60,080 nt of DNA from Allobosea sp. AAP35 (GCF_001295925.1 NZ_LJHQ01000023.1:1-60080), one strand, 5' to 3'. Positions 36,310-44,938 are shown, counted from the first letter of the stretch. The notes: generated by a model not told the origin, from the letters alone. Numbers and translations: made by a program.

Positions 36310-37149
36310 TCAGTGGCTCATCAGCATCGGCAGGGTGCCGTCGCGCAGCAGCGACTGCGTCACGCCCCCGAGCAGCCATTCGCGCAGACGTGAATGCTTG
36401 TAGGCACCGCAGACGATGAAATCCGCCCCGAAGGCTTTCGCTGCCTGTGCGATCTCGCTCGCCACGTCGGGCTGGGTGAGCGCGACGTTGCGGACCGTGA
36501 CCTTGATGCCGTGCCGCGAAAGATGCGGGGCGAGATCGGTGCCGCCGAGGCTGCTGGAGAGGTCCTTCTCGCCGCTGACGGTCAGGATCTCGACCTCGTC
36601 GGCCTCGCTGAGGAAGGGCATCGCATCGCCCACCGCGCGTGCCGCCGAGGCGCCGCCATCCCAGGCGATTAGGATGCGCTTGGCCGAAAACTGCTCGCAG
36701 CCGGGCGGAACGATGAGGACGGGCCGCCCGCTGTCGAACAGTGCGGCCTCGATCAGCCCCCGGTCACGCTGAACGGGGTCCTTCTCCAGATCGAGAATGC
36801 TGACATCGTGGACGCGCGCGAAGGCGAGCAGCTGGTCGCAGAGATTGGCGTAGATCAGCGAGGGCGTTTCGATCGTGCAGGTCACGCCGGCGAGATCGGC
36901 ACGGCCGCGCGCCTTTTCCGCGAAAGCGTCCGCGAGTTCGGTGATCCGCCGGTTCTCGCGGTTGATCAGCTCGGCGCCGAACGCGCCGACCAGGGAGCCG
37001 GGCACGCCATAGCGCATCGAGGCAGCCTGCAGGGTCAGATGCGCGGCCGCCTGCTGCGACAGCGACATGGCATAGGCGACGGCCGAGCTGTGCTCCCCGC
37101 GCCCTTCTTCCGTGAAGGCGACGAAAACACTCTTGATCGATTCGAGCAT
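36310..37149 (-). CDS. Universal stress protein, two Usp domains
   Basis: A 279-residue cytoplasmic protein. The first Usp half is less conserved (MLESIKSVFVAFTEEGRGEHSSAVAYAMSLS abridged by eye at its start), the second is clear: RILIAWDGGASAARAVGDAMPFL, then ADFIVCGAYKHSRLREWLLGGVTQSLLRDGTLPMLMSH, carrying the GxxxHSRLRExxxGGVT nucleotide-loop of this subgroup. GGAGA lies just upstream of ATG 37149. Double-Usp proteins of this kind are common in microaerobic or stress regulons of rhizobia. A FixK/FNR-like box lies between this gene and the divergent small gene. Confidence 0.9.
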   Translation of the reverse strand: MLESIKSVFVAFTEEGRGEHSSAVAYAMSLSQQAAAHLTLQAASMRYGVPGSLVGAFGAELINRENRRITELADAFAEKARGRADLAGVTCTIETPSLIYANLCDQLLAFARVHDVSILDLEKDPVQRDRGLIEAALFDSGRPVLIVPPGCEQFSAKRILIAWDGGASAARAVGDAMPFLSEADEVEILTVSGEKDLSSSLGGTDLAPHLSRHGIKVTVRNVALTQPDVASEIAQAAKAFGADFIVCGAYKHSRLREWLLGGVTQSLLRDGTLPMLMSH

Positions 37150-37209
37150 GGCAGATCTCCAAGCTGTTTCTTGTGATCCGCACTGTGCCCCGAATGCGCG
37201 GCCGCCATC

Positions 37210-37223
37210 TTGCGCTGGATCAA
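37210..37223. promoter_or_regulatory. FixK/FNR-like box
   Basis: TTGC-GCTGGA-TCAA has the TTGA-N6-TCAA layout with one mismatch. It lies between divergent genes, 61 bases from the Usp start codon and 62 from the small protein start, so it could serve either. Confidence 0.5.
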
Positions 37224-37284
37224 GCAATCGAACGGCGAACGATGGGAGAGTGGCGCTGCGGAGTTCGACCGAAGGAATGGCACC

Positions 37285-37689
37285 ATGCTTCAACGCATCA
37301 CGCTTCATTTGGGGCGCACGGCCTCTCACCCCGAAGGCGACAGCCGGGACGGCTACGAGATCACGGCGCCGCTCGACGCCGACGGACGGCTCGTCGTCGA
37401 GGAATGGCGCGAGGCGCGCGACCGTTGCCGCGTCCGCCGTTTCCGGACGGGTGCGCCCGACCAGCATGGCTGGTTGCTGCACCGGGCCGGCGGCGAGGGC
37501 GGCGCGAACTGGGGCATCGATTATGACGACGCCTCCAGCGACGATGACGAGGTCGGCTACAAGCTCGACCGTCACCGCTTCATGATCGGCGAATACGTCT
37601 CGATCCGCGAGCAGGACGACGATTTCCTGCCCTATCGCGTCGTCGCCATCCACCCCCTGGGCAAGCCGGTCGCGGCAGTCCTGTCCTGA
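37285..37689 (+). CDS. Hypothetical acidic protein
   Basis: A 134-residue soluble protein with no signal peptide or membrane helix. It starts MLQRITLHLGRTASHPEGD, continues GYEITAPLDADGRLVVEEWREARDRCRVRRF and WLLHRAGGEGGANWGIDYDDA, has an acidic cluster SSDDDEVG, then HRFMIGEYVSIREQDDDFLPYRVVAIHPLGK. I do not recognise a named family. The repeated beta-strand pattern suggests a small barrel. GAAGGA lies upstream of ATG 37285. It lies between two universal stress protein genes, 42 bases before the second, so a stress-related role is likely by context only. Confidence 0.8.
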   Translation: MLQRITLHLGRTASHPEGDSRDGYEITAPLDADGRLVVEEWREARDRCRVRRFRTGAPDQHGWLLHRAGGEGGANWGIDYDDASSDDDEVGYKLDRHRFMIGEYVSIREQDDDFLPYRVVAIHPLGKPVAAVLS

Positions 37690-37731
37690 CCGCAGCCCTG
37701 TCCTGACAGCTGGAGCTTCTCTGTGGAGACG

Positions 37732-38583
37732 ATGGCCATGCCTCTGAGTCAATCCGCCGCCCAGCCCCTGGGTTTCGGCACGCTTCTCGTGCCGGTCCAC
37801 CTCGGCGCTGGCGCCGAGGTGACGATCCGCTTCGCCGCCTGTCTGGCCAAGGCTTTGTCCTGCCGGCTGGTGGGCCTGGGCGCCGACCAGATCGATCTGC
37901 CCTATTACGGCGACAGCAGCGGCATGGTTGACGCGCTGCTGATCGAGAATGCCCGCAGCGCCCTGGCTGAGGATCTGGCCAGGGCCGAAGCCTTGTTCCG
38001 CCAGGCCGCGCAAGGCGTCGCGCTCGATTGGCGCAGCGCGGAGGAGCAGCCGCGCCAGTTCGTGCTGACCCAGGCGCGGGCCGCCGATCTGGTCGTGATG
38101 GCCCGCCAGGGGCCCGATGACGAGGGCCTTGGCCGGATGGGCGTCGCGCCCGCCGACATTGTCATGGAGCTCGGTCGCCCGATGCTGCTGGTGCCGCCAG
38201 GGGTCGCCGGCCTGACCGCCCGCAGCGTGGTCGTGGCCTGGAAGGATACGCGCGAGGCGCGCCGCGCCGTTCAGGATGCCCTGCCTTTCCTGATCCGCGC
38301 CGAAATGGTCAGCGTGCTGTCGGTCGGCGTCGATCCGGCTGACGATGGCGCGCAGGATGTCTGCGGCTATCTCGCGCAATTCGGCATTTCCGCGCGCCCT
38401 GTCCTGCGTCCCAAAGGCGGCCGGAATGTCGTCGACGAGATCACGGCGCTGGTGCGGCAGGAGGGGGCCGATCTCATCGTCGCCGGGGCCTATGGTCACA
38501 GCCGCCTGCGCGAACGGATCTTCGGCGGCGTCACGCAGGATCTGATCGGGAGCACCCCGGTCTGCTGCCTGATGTCGCATTAG
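37732..38583 (+). CDS. Universal stress protein, two Usp domains
   Basis: A 283-residue protein paralogous to the Usp at 36310-37149. The first domain has FGTLLVPVHLGAGAEVTIRFAACLAKAL and DLVVMARQGPDDEGLGRMGVAPADIVMELGRPMLLVP. The second has SVVVAWKDTREARRAVQDALPFL and ADLIVAGAYGHSRLRERIFGGVTQDLI with the same GxxxHSRLRE loop. Start options are ATG 37732 and ATG 37738, with GGAG at 37724-37727. It forms a probable operon with the acidic hypothetical gene. Binding of ATP or AMP is usual for the family. Confidence 0.92.
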   Translation: MAMPLSQSAAQPLGFGTLLVPVHLGAGAEVTIRFAACLAKALSCRLVGLGADQIDLPYYGDSSGMVDALLIENARSALAEDLARAEALFRQAAQGVALDWRSAEEQPRQFVLTQARAADLVVMARQGPDDEGLGRMGVAPADIVMELGRPMLLVPPGVAGLTARSVVVAWKDTREARRAVQDALPFLIRAEMVSVLSVGVDPADDGAQDVCGYLAQFGISARPVLRPKGGRNVVDEITALVRQEGADLIVAGAYGHSRLRERIFGGVTQDLIGSTPVCCLMSH

Positions 38584-38686
38584 GACATCGCCGGCCTGCG
38601 TCTGCTGCAGCGGCGCCGGTCGGCTCGGCGCTTGCCCGGGCTGCGCCGCTCTGGTCCTGTGCGTGCTTCGGCAGAAGGACCCTCCC

Positions 38687-39619
38687 ATGCAATTCCGCAG
38701 TCTCGGCCGCTCCGGCCTGCGCGTTTCGCTCGTCGGCCTCGGGTGCAACAATTTCGGTGGGCGCATCGATGACGCCGCCGCCGCCAAGGTCATCGACGCC
38801 GCGATCGACCATGGCATCACGCTGTTCGACACCGCCGACATCTATGGCGAGAAGGCCGGCTCGGAGCGTGCGCTCGGGCAACTGCTCGGGGCGCGCCGCA
38901 AGGACATCGTGCTGGCGTCGAAATTCGGCATGAAGATGTTCCATGGCGGGCAGGGCGGCTCGCGCCGCTACATCATCAGCGCCGTCGAGGAATCGCTGAC
39001 GCGGTTGAAGTCCGACTGGATCGACCTCTACCAATTCCACACCCCCGACCCGCTGACCCCGATCGACGAGACGCTGCGCGCTCTCGAAGACATCGTGACC
39101 CAGGGCAAGGTCCGCTACACCGGCTGCTCCAACATGCCGGCCTGGCAGGTCGCCGACGCGCAATGGACCGCGCGCGATCTGGGTCTCAGCGGTTTTGCCT
39201 CGGCGCAGGACGAGTACAGCCTGCTCAAGCGTGGCGCCGAGAAGGATCTGATCCCCGCGCTGGCGCATTACGGGCTGGGCCTTCTGCCGTATTTCCCGCT
39301 CGCCAATGGCGCCCTCACGGGCAAATACAAGCGCAATGCCCCGATGCCCGAGGGCGCGCGCCTGACCAAGCTGCCCGAACGCGCCGGCCAGATCTTCAGC
39401 GACGCGAACTGGACGAAGATCGAGGCGCTGAGCGATTTCTGCGAGGCGCGCGGCAAGACCCTGGTCGAATTGGCATTCTCCTGGCTCGCGGCGCAGCCGG
39501 TCGTCTCCAGCGTCATCGCCGGCGCGACAAAGCCCGCGCAGATCGCCGCCAATGTGAAGGCGGCCGACTGGGCGCTGACGGCGGAAGACCTCGCCGAAAT
39601 CGATCAGATCACGGCATAG
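38687..39619 (+). CDS. Aldo/keto reductase
   Basis: A 310-residue NADPH-dependent oxidoreductase of the AKR superfamily. The barrel starts MQFRSLGRSGLRVSLVGLGCNNFGG; the catalytic tetrad is visible as Asp in LFDTADIYGEKAGSE (with Tyr), Lys in IVLASKFG and His in DLYQFHTPDP. NADP contacts are in KGKYKR-like GALTGKYKRNAP and SSVIAGATKPAQIAANV. Substrate unknown; the family reduces aldehydes and ketones. AGAAGGA lies about eight bases before ATG 38687. It is transcribed on its own, towards the amn gene. Confidence 0.92.
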   Translation: MQFRSLGRSGLRVSLVGLGCNNFGGRIDDAAAAKVIDAAIDHGITLFDTADIYGEKAGSERALGQLLGARRKDIVLASKFGMKMFHGGQGGSRRYIISAVEESLTRLKSDWIDLYQFHTPDPLTPIDETLRALEDIVTQGKVRYTGCSNMPAWQVADAQWTARDLGLSGFASAQDEYSLLKRGAEKDLIPALAHYGLGLLPYFPLANGALTGKYKRNAPMPEGARLTKLPERAGQIFSDANWTKIEALSDFCEARGKTLVELAFSWLAAQPVVSSVIAGATKPAQIAANVKAADWALTAEDLAEIDQITA

Positions 39620-39640
39620 CCGAAGGGGCGCCTCGCCCAA

Positions 39641-41095
39641 TTACCGGAACGGTGGCTCGTCGAAACTGCGCAGCTTGCGCGAATGGATCGTCGAGCCCGC
39701 CTCCTTGAGTTTCTCCAGGGCAGCGAGCCCGATCCGCAGATGTTCGCTGACCGCGCGCTCGTAGAAGGCGTTGGCCGCGCCCGGCAGCTTGATCTCGCCA
39801 TGCAGCGGCTTGTCGGAGACGCAGAGCAGCGTGCCATAGGGCACCCGTAAGCGGTAGCCCTGTGCGGCGATGGTGCCCGATTCCATATCGACCGCGATGG
39901 CACGCGAGAGATTGATGCGACGACGTTCCTTGGTCCAGCGCAGCTCCCAGTTGCGGTCGTCCTGCGTCACCACCGTACCGGTGCGAAGACGGTTCTTGAG
40001 CTGGTCGCCCTTCTCGCCGGTGACATCGGCGGCCGCCTCCTGCAGCGCGACCTGGACCTCGGCCAGTGCGGGAATCGGGATATCAGGCGGCACCAGCTCG
40101 TCGAGAATGCCGTCCTGGCGCAGATAGGCGTGGGCCAGCACATAGTCGCCGATGATCTGTGTCTGGCGTAGACCCCCGCAATGGCCGACCATCAGCCAGC
40201 AATGGGGCCGCAGCACTGCGAGATGGTCGGTGATGTTCTTGGCGTTGGACGGGCCGACGCCGATATTGACCAGCGTGACGCCCTGACCGCTCTCGCGGAT
40301 CAAATGATAGGCCGGCATCTGGAAGCGGTGCCAGGGCGCCGACATCACGCGCTCGGCCGCGCTGACATCGATGCCGTCGCGCTCGATCCGGACCCCGCCG
40401 GGCGTCACCAGCGCCAGCGCCGTCCCGGCCTCGATCTCGGCCAGGCCCAGCCGCACGAACTGGTCGACATAGCGGTGGTAATTGGTCAGCAGCACCCAGG
40501 GCTGCACGGCGCGCCAGTCGGTGCCGGTATAGTGGACCAGCCGCCGCAGCGAGTAATCGACGCGCACCGCATCGAACAGCGAGAGTGGGCGCGGCTCGCC
40601 CTCGACAATGTCGAAGGTGCCGTCGGCGATCTCGTCGCCGACCAGCGAGAGCAGCGGCGTCGGGAAATGCCGGGCGAGCTGCGCCGCCGTGACGTTGCCG
40701 CGCCCGAGCTCGTCGCCGCCGTCGAGCGCATAGGGGTAGGGGATCTCCTGCGTACTGATCCCCGTCTCGATCGTCGCGCCATACTCCTCGACCAGCGGCT
40801 GGAGCTGGTCGAGAAGATAGCTCCGAAACTCCGCCGGCTGCGTCACGGTCGTCGAATAGATTCCCGGCGCCGCGAATTTGGCATAGCCGCGCCGCGTCGC
40901 GGCGGGCAGTTTCGAAGGTTCGTAGCTGACCCGCAGCAGCGGGTAGCGGTAGCGCGCCCGCTCTTCGGCTTCGGGCGCCTGCCCCGTCTCGAAGAAGCGC
41001 TGCAGATCGTCGCGCAGCGCCGAACGCGCCTGCGCATAAAGCGCCTCGAGCCTGTCGACGGCGGCGGCAGGCGTGGCGGCTGTCTCGAACGTCAT
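39641..41095 (-). CDS. amn: AMP nucleosidase
   Basis: A 484-residue enzyme that hydrolyses AMP to adenine and ribose 5-phosphate, controlling the adenylate pool. The N-terminal regulatory domain (residues 1 to about 180) is followed by the nucleosidase/phosphorylase-type catalytic domain: LVNIGVGPSNAKNITDHLAVLRPHCWLMVGHCGGLR, YVLAHAYLRQDGILD, then AIAVDMESGTIAAQGYRLRVPYGTLLCVSDKPLHGEIK, with the catalytic Glu/Asp in DMESG. Length matches E. coli Amn. Convergent with the aldo/keto reductase gene. Confidence 0.95.
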   Translation of the reverse strand: MTFETAATPAAAVDRLEALYAQARSALRDDLQRFFETGQAPEAEERARYRYPLLRVSYEPSKLPAATRRGYAKFAAPGIYSTTVTQPAEFRSYLLDQLQPLVEEYGATIETGISTQEIPYPYALDGGDELGRGNVTAAQLARHFPTPLLSLVGDEIADGTFDIVEGEPRPLSLFDAVRVDYSLRRLVHYTGTDWRAVQPWVLLTNYHRYVDQFVRLGLAEIEAGTALALVTPGGVRIERDGIDVSAAERVMSAPWHRFQMPAYHLIRESGQGVTLVNIGVGPSNAKNITDHLAVLRPHCWLMVGHCGGLRQTQIIGDYVLAHAYLRQDGILDELVPPDIPIPALAEVQVALQEAAADVTGEKGDQLKNRLRTGTVVTQDDRNWELRWTKERRRINLSRAIAVDMESGTIAAQGYRLRVPYGTLLCVSDKPLHGEIKLPGAANAFYERAVSEHLRIGLAALEKLKEAGSTIHSRKLRSFDEPPFR

Positions 41096-41208
41096 GGGCG
41101 GGGGCGTCCTTTCGTTCGGTCGAGCTTTTAGCCGTGGGCAAGGGGGCGTGACAACTGCCGGCCTCTGACGGAGCCTCCCGGTTGCCTGCGGAACGGTTCT
41201 CCTTTACA

Positions 41209-41222
41209 TAACCAATGGGTTA
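41209..41222. promoter_or_regulatory. Operator-like dyad upstream of DUF1579-VOC pair
   Basis: TAACC-AATG-GGTTA is a perfect dyad in an AT-rich stretch, 48 bases before the DUF1579 start. Two of three outer flanking positions also pair. The pattern resembles ArsR-family operators, but no regulator gene is adjacent. Confidence 0.5.
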
Positions 41223-41269
41223 AGTAATAAGATTGTCGCAACGGCGCGCAGACCTGGAGGAGGAACACG

Positions 41270-41752
41270 ATGTTCGCAAAACCGCAGAAGGAACACGACT
41301 GGCTGCACCAGCTCGTCGGTGAATGGACCTCGGAAATGGATTGTTCGATGGGTCCCGACCAGCCCCGTCAGAAATCCAGGGGCAGGGAGACCGTGCGCTC
41401 GCTCGGCGGGCTCTGGACACTCGGCGAAGGCGAGGGCGAGATGCCCGACGGCACGTCCGGCAAGACCCTGATGACGCTGGGTTTCGACCCCGTGAAGGGC
41501 CGCTTCGTCGGCAGCTTCATCGGTTCGATGATGACGCATCTGTGGCTCTATGACGGGGCGCTCGACGAGAGCGGCAAGGTCCTGACGCTCGAAAGTTCAG
41601 GTCCCAACATGATGGGCGACGGCGCCATCATCCCCTACCGCGACGTGATCACGATCGTCGCGCCCGACCACCGCATCCTGTCCTCCTACACGCCTGACGG
41701 GGCTGGCGGCTGGAGCGAGTTCATGACTGCCCATTACCGCCGCAGCGCCTGA
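41270..41752 (+). CDS. DUF1579 family protein
   Basis: A 160-residue soluble protein. The beginning EHDWLHQLVGEWTSEMDCSMGPDQP and the later GRETVRSLGGLWTLGEGEGEMP, FDPVKGRFVGSFIGSMM are typical of DUF1579, a lipocalin-like beta-barrel of unknown activity. GGAGGAGGAA just upstream of ATG 41270 is a strong ribosome site. It lies 29 bases before the VOC gene in the same direction. Such genes often travel with ArsR regulators and SRPBCC or VOC proteins, which suggests small-molecule detoxification; unproven. Confidence 0.88.
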   Translation: MFAKPQKEHDWLHQLVGEWTSEMDCSMGPDQPRQKSRGRETVRSLGGLWTLGEGEGEMPDGTSGKTLMTLGFDPVKGRFVGSFIGSMMTHLWLYDGALDESGKVLTLESSGPNMMGDGAIIPYRDVITIVAPDHRILSSYTPDGAGGWSEFMTAHYRRSA

Positions 41753-41781
41753 TCGCGAGCCTCGAAACGAAGGAGAGACCG

Positions 41782-42213
41782 ATGAAGATCGCCCCCTATC
41801 TGATGTTCGACGGCAATTGCCGCGAGGCCTTCACCGCCTACGAGATGATCCTCGGCGGCCGGATCGAGGCGATGATGGACCATCGCGGAACCCCGGTTGA
41901 AGGGCATGTTCCGCCGGAATGGCTGGACAAGATCCTGCATGCCTGCCTGGAGCTCGACGGCCAGATGCTGATGGCCTCCGACGCGCCGCCTGCCCGCAGC
42001 GACGGCCCGATGCGTAGCGTCTCGGTCTCGGTCAGTGTCCCAGAGGTCGCCGAGGCCGAGCGCATCTTCGCCGCCCTTTCCGAAGGCGCGACGATCCAGA
42101 TGCCGCTGGAGGAGACCTTCTGGGCGCCCCGCTTCGGCATGCTGCGGGACCGCTTCGGCACGAACTGGATGATCAGCGCCGACATGCCGGCGGACAGGGC
42201 CAATTGCGGCTGA
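41782..42213 (+). CDS. VOC (PhnB-like) family protein
   Basis: A 143-residue vicinal-oxygen-chelate fold protein. MKIAPYLMFDGNCREAFTAYEMILGG, the bulky LELDGQMLMASDAPP and ETFWAPRFGMLRDRFGTNWMIS are the usual PhnB-type segments. The family includes glyoxalases and dioxygenases, but PhnB-like members have no confirmed reaction and usually lack the full metal triad. AAGGAGAG lies before ATG 41782. It is probably co-transcribed with the DUF1579 gene and is followed by a palindromic repeat. Confidence 0.9.
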   Translation: MKIAPYLMFDGNCREAFTAYEMILGGRIEAMMDHRGTPVEGHVPPEWLDKILHACLELDGQMLMASDAPPARSDGPMRSVSVSVSVPEVAEAERIFAALSEGATIQMPLEETFWAPRFGMLRDRFGTNWMISADMPADRANCG

Positions 42214-42221
42214 CCCACCCG

Positions 42222-42319
42222 CGTCATTCTCGGGCTTGACCCGAGAATCTCTTGCAGGATGAGGCGCCAAAAAGGCGCTGTTCTCGTCACGAGATGCCCG
42301 GTCAAGCCCGGGCATGACG
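42222..42319. repeat. Long palindromic intergenic repeat, copy C
   Basis: CGTCATTCTCGGGCTTGACC (42222-42241) and its partner GGTCAAGCCCGGGCATGACG (42300-42319) form the outer arms. It is divergent in sequence from copies A and B but has the same GTCAT...ATGAC ends and length. It separates the convergent VOC and ubiB genes. Confidence 0.75.
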
Positions 42320-42336
42320 GCTGCGGCCGAGCGGCG

Positions 42337-43893
42337 CTATCCAAATACTGCCCAGGCGATCAGGCCTGCGATGACCCACAGCGCCCAGTTGCCCCAGCGG
42401 TTGCGCTGGGCCTCGGCCCGGCCGATCGCCGCCACGCTGCGCTCGTCGAGCGAGAAGCCGTGGCGCGAGGCGTCCTCGAGCTGGCCCAGCACGCGCTCGG
42501 CACGGGCGACCGTTTCCGGCAGGCGCGACAGGCTGCCCAGAAGCGACCCGGCCCCGCGCCCCGCCTCCTGAATCCGGCCGATCGGACCGAGATTCTGAGT
42601 GATCCAGTCGCGCACCACCGGCTCGGCCGTGCTCCACATGTCGAGATGCGGGTCGAGCGTGCGCGCGACGCCTTCGACCACGACCATCGTTTTCTGCAGC
42701 ATGACGAGTTCGGTCCGCGTCGCCATGTCGAACATGCCGGTGATCTCGAAGAGCAGCGTCAGAACCTTCGCCATCGAGATCTGGTCTGCGCTCTTGTCAT
42801 GGATCGGCTCGCCAACCGCGCGGATCGCCTGGGCGAAATCGGCGACGTCGTGATGCAGCGGCACATAGCCGGCCTCGAAATGCACCTCGGCGACGCGGGT
42901 GTAGTTGCGGGTGATGAAGCCGAGCAGGATCTCGGCGAGAAAACGCCGCTCCTTGAGGCCCAGCCGCCCCATGATGCCGCCATCGACGGCCACCAGCCGC
43001 CCTTGCGCATCCACGAACAGGTTCCCCGGATGCATGTCGGCATGGAAGAAGCCGTCGCGGATCGCATGCTTCAGGAAGGACTGGATGACGATGCGCCCGA
43101 GCGTCGGGAGATCGTGCCCGGCCGCCCGCAGGCCCTCGGTGTCCGACAGGCGCACCCCGTCGATCCACTCGTCGACCAGCATCTCGCGCGCGGTGAGCTG
43201 CCAATCGGGCTGGGGCACGCGAAAATCGGGATCGTCCTTGGTATTCTCCGCGAATTCCGACAGCGCGGCGGCCTCCAGCCGCAGATCCATCTCCATCGTC
43301 ACCGAGCGCGCCAGCGTCTCGACCACGCCGGTCATGCGCAGGCGGCGCGCCTCCGCCGAGCGGCGCTCGGCGAGTTCGGCGCCGAAGCGCATCGCGCCGA
43401 GATCGCGGTGGAAACGGTCGCGGATGCCCGGCCGCAGGATCTTGACCGCGACCTCGCGCCCGTCATGCAGCCGGGCGCGATGCACCTGCGCGATCGAGGC
43501 CGCGGCGACCGGCTCGCCGAAGGAGGCGAAAACCTCTTCCACGGGCCTGCCATGGGCAGCCTGCACGATCGCGCGCGCCTGCGCCATGGGGAAGGGCGGC
43601 ATCCGGTCCTGCAGCGCCGAGAGATCCGACGCGATCCTCATGCCCACGACATCGGGCCGCGTCGCCAGGAACTGGCCGAATTTGACGTAGGACGGTCCCA
43701 ACCGGGTCAGCGCGGCCGCCAGCCGCGTCGCGGACGTGCCCGCGCCGCGACGCTCGATCAGCCGCCCGAGCCGGATCGCGCCCCGCGCCAGCGGCGGCAG
43801 CACGGACGGATCGACGAGCGCCAACGCTCCCTCGCGCGCCAGCACGAATCCGACACGGGCGGTGCGCGCGAGATGGAAGAGGGAGGAGATCAT
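42337..43893 (-). CDS. ubiB: Ubiquinone biosynthesis protein UbiB (atypical kinase)
   Basis: A 518-residue ADCK-like ATPase that supports coenzyme Q synthesis at the inner membrane. The KxGQ motif is in LGPSYVKFGQFLATRPD, the Ala-rich nucleotide loop is EPVAAASIAQVHRARL, and VAVKILRPG has the Lys. The catalytic loop is FFHADMHPGNLFVDAQG, with the metal site VDGGIMG. Two C-terminal membrane helices end the protein (WGNWALWVIAGLIAWAVFG is the last). ATG 43893 is chosen; the upstream frame runs into repeat D. ubiE lies upstream in the same direction. Confidence 0.95.
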   Translation of the reverse strand: MISSLFHLARTARVGFVLAREGALALVDPSVLPPLARGAIRLGRLIERRGAGTSATRLAAALTRLGPSYVKFGQFLATRPDVVGMRIASDLSALQDRMPPFPMAQARAIVQAAHGRPVEEVFASFGEPVAAASIAQVHRARLHDGREVAVKILRPGIRDRFHRDLGAMRFGAELAERRSAEARRLRMTGVVETLARSVTMEMDLRLEAAALSEFAENTKDDPDFRVPQPDWQLTAREMLVDEWIDGVRLSDTEGLRAAGHDLPTLGRIVIQSFLKHAIRDGFFHADMHPGNLFVDAQGRLVAVDGGIMGRLGLKERRFLAEILLGFITRNYTRVAEVHFEAGYVPLHHDVADFAQAIRAVGEPIHDKSADQISMAKVLTLLFEITGMFDMATRTELVMLQKTMVVVEGVARTLDPHLDMWSTAEPVVRDWITQNLGPIGRIQEAGRGAGSLLGSLSRLPETVARAERVLGQLEDASRHGFSLDERSVAAIGRAEAQRNRWGNWALWVIAGLIAWAVFG

Positions 43894-43921
43894 CGGGGAG
43901 CCGTCATGACGACGGGCCGCT

Positions 43922-44030
43922 CCGTCATGCTCGGCCTTGTGCCGAGCATCCACGCCTTCTCTTCATGACCGTCGCGAGACTCTTTGGCGTCGCAAGACGT
44001 GGATGGTCGGCACAAGGCCGACCATGACGG
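43922..44030. repeat. Long palindromic intergenic repeat, copy D
   Basis: CCGTCATGCTCGG...CATCCACG (43922-43954) pairs with CGTGGATG...CCGACCATGACGG (43998-44030), about 33 bases per arm with few mismatches. It lies between ubiE and ubiB and could attenuate read-through from ubiE into ubiB. Confidence 0.8.
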
Positions 44031-44041
44031 ATAGAGACCCC

Positions 44042-44803
44042 TCACAGCTTCCAGCCCGAATGCAGCGCCACGACGCCGCCGGTCATCGGCGTGAACTTCG
44101 CCCGGCGGAAACCGGCGGCCTCGATCATGCCGGCGAAGGCCTGCGGGCGGGGGAATTTGCGGATCGACTCGACCAGATACTGGTAGGGCTCGGCCTCGCC
44201 GGTCACCATGCGCCCCATCGGCGGGATGACATTGAAGGAATAGGCCTCGTAGACCTTGTCGAGCAGCGGCACATCGACATGGCTGAATTCGAGGCACAGA
44301 AAACGCCCGCCGCGCTTGAGCACGCGATAGGCTTCCGACAGCGCCTTGTCGATGCGCGGCACGTTGCGGATGCCAAACGCGATCGTATAGGCGTCGAAAT
44401 GGCCGTCGGGCAGGCCAAGATCCTCGGCATTGCCCTGGACGAAGCGGATGCGGTCGTCGTCGGGAAAGCGCTTGGCGGCGCGGTCGCGACCGACGCTCAG
44501 CATCTCCGCATTGATGTCGAGCACGGTGACGTCGGTCAGCGGTCCGCCGGCCTCCAGCACCGAAAACGCCACGTCGCCGGTGCCGCCGGCCACATCGAGA
44601 TGGTGGAAGCGGCGGTCCTTCGCTGGGTTGATCGCGGTCAGAAGCGCGCTCTTCCAGGCCCGGTGGAGGCCTGCCGACATCAGATCGTTCATCAAATCGT
44701 AGCGGCCAGCGACCTTGTGGAAGACATCGTCGACCTTGGCCTGTTTCTCGGCCAGCGGCACGGTCTCGAAACCGAAATGGGTGGTGTCGGAAGCTGCTGT
44801 CAC
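44042..44803 (-). CDS. ubiE: Demethylmenaquinone/ubiquinone C-methyltransferase
   Basis: A 253-residue SAM-dependent methyltransferase that C-methylates the quinone ring precursor. It starts [20 protein letters not shown], then [20 protein letters not shown], the SAM motif [11 protein letters not shown], the acidic VLDINAEML, and [23 protein letters not shown], all UbiE marks. GTG 44803 fits the usual start; the same frame is open to 44905 but without similarity. ubiE and mutM normally lie head to head in this group; here the toxin-antitoxin pair lies between them. Confidence 0.95.
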   Translation of the reverse strand: MTAASDTTHFGFETVPLAEKQAKVDDVFHKVAGRYDLMNDLMSAGLHRAWKSALLTAINPAKDRRFHHLDVAGGTGDVAFSVLEAGGPLTDVTVLDINAEMLSVGRDRAAKRFPDDDRIRFVQGNAEDLGLPDGHFDAYTIAFGIRNVPRIDKALSEAYRVLKRGGRFLCLEFSHVDVPLLDKVYEAYSFNVIPPMGRMVTGEAEPYQYLVESIRKFPRPQAFAGMIEAAGFRRAKFTPMTGGVVALHSGWKL

Positions 44804-44862
44804 GGTTTGGCGGCCCTTGTGTTTTAGCGAGCGCGATGCATAGCCGAGCCCGCAAAGGCGCG

Positions 44863-44879
44863 CCATCATTGATGGCGAT
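44863..44879. promoter_or_regulatory. 17-base palindrome upstream of the toxin-antitoxin pair
   Basis: CGCCATCA-T-TGATGGCG is a perfect dyad. It lies 59 bases from the divergent ubiE start and 59 from the antitoxin GTG. It is a natural operator candidate for autoregulation by the HTH-containing antitoxin. Confidence 0.55.
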
Positions 44880-44938
44880 CGGCGTTGACGCACCGGCCCG
44901 CGCATGATTCAAACATCAGTGAGATTGAGGATGACGAA

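Noticed and set aside
37150..38841. Upstream extension of the Usp frame (36310) to 38841
   Set aside because: Only the part from 37149 downwards has family sequence and a ribosome site; the rest is antisense to the acidic protein and the second Usp.
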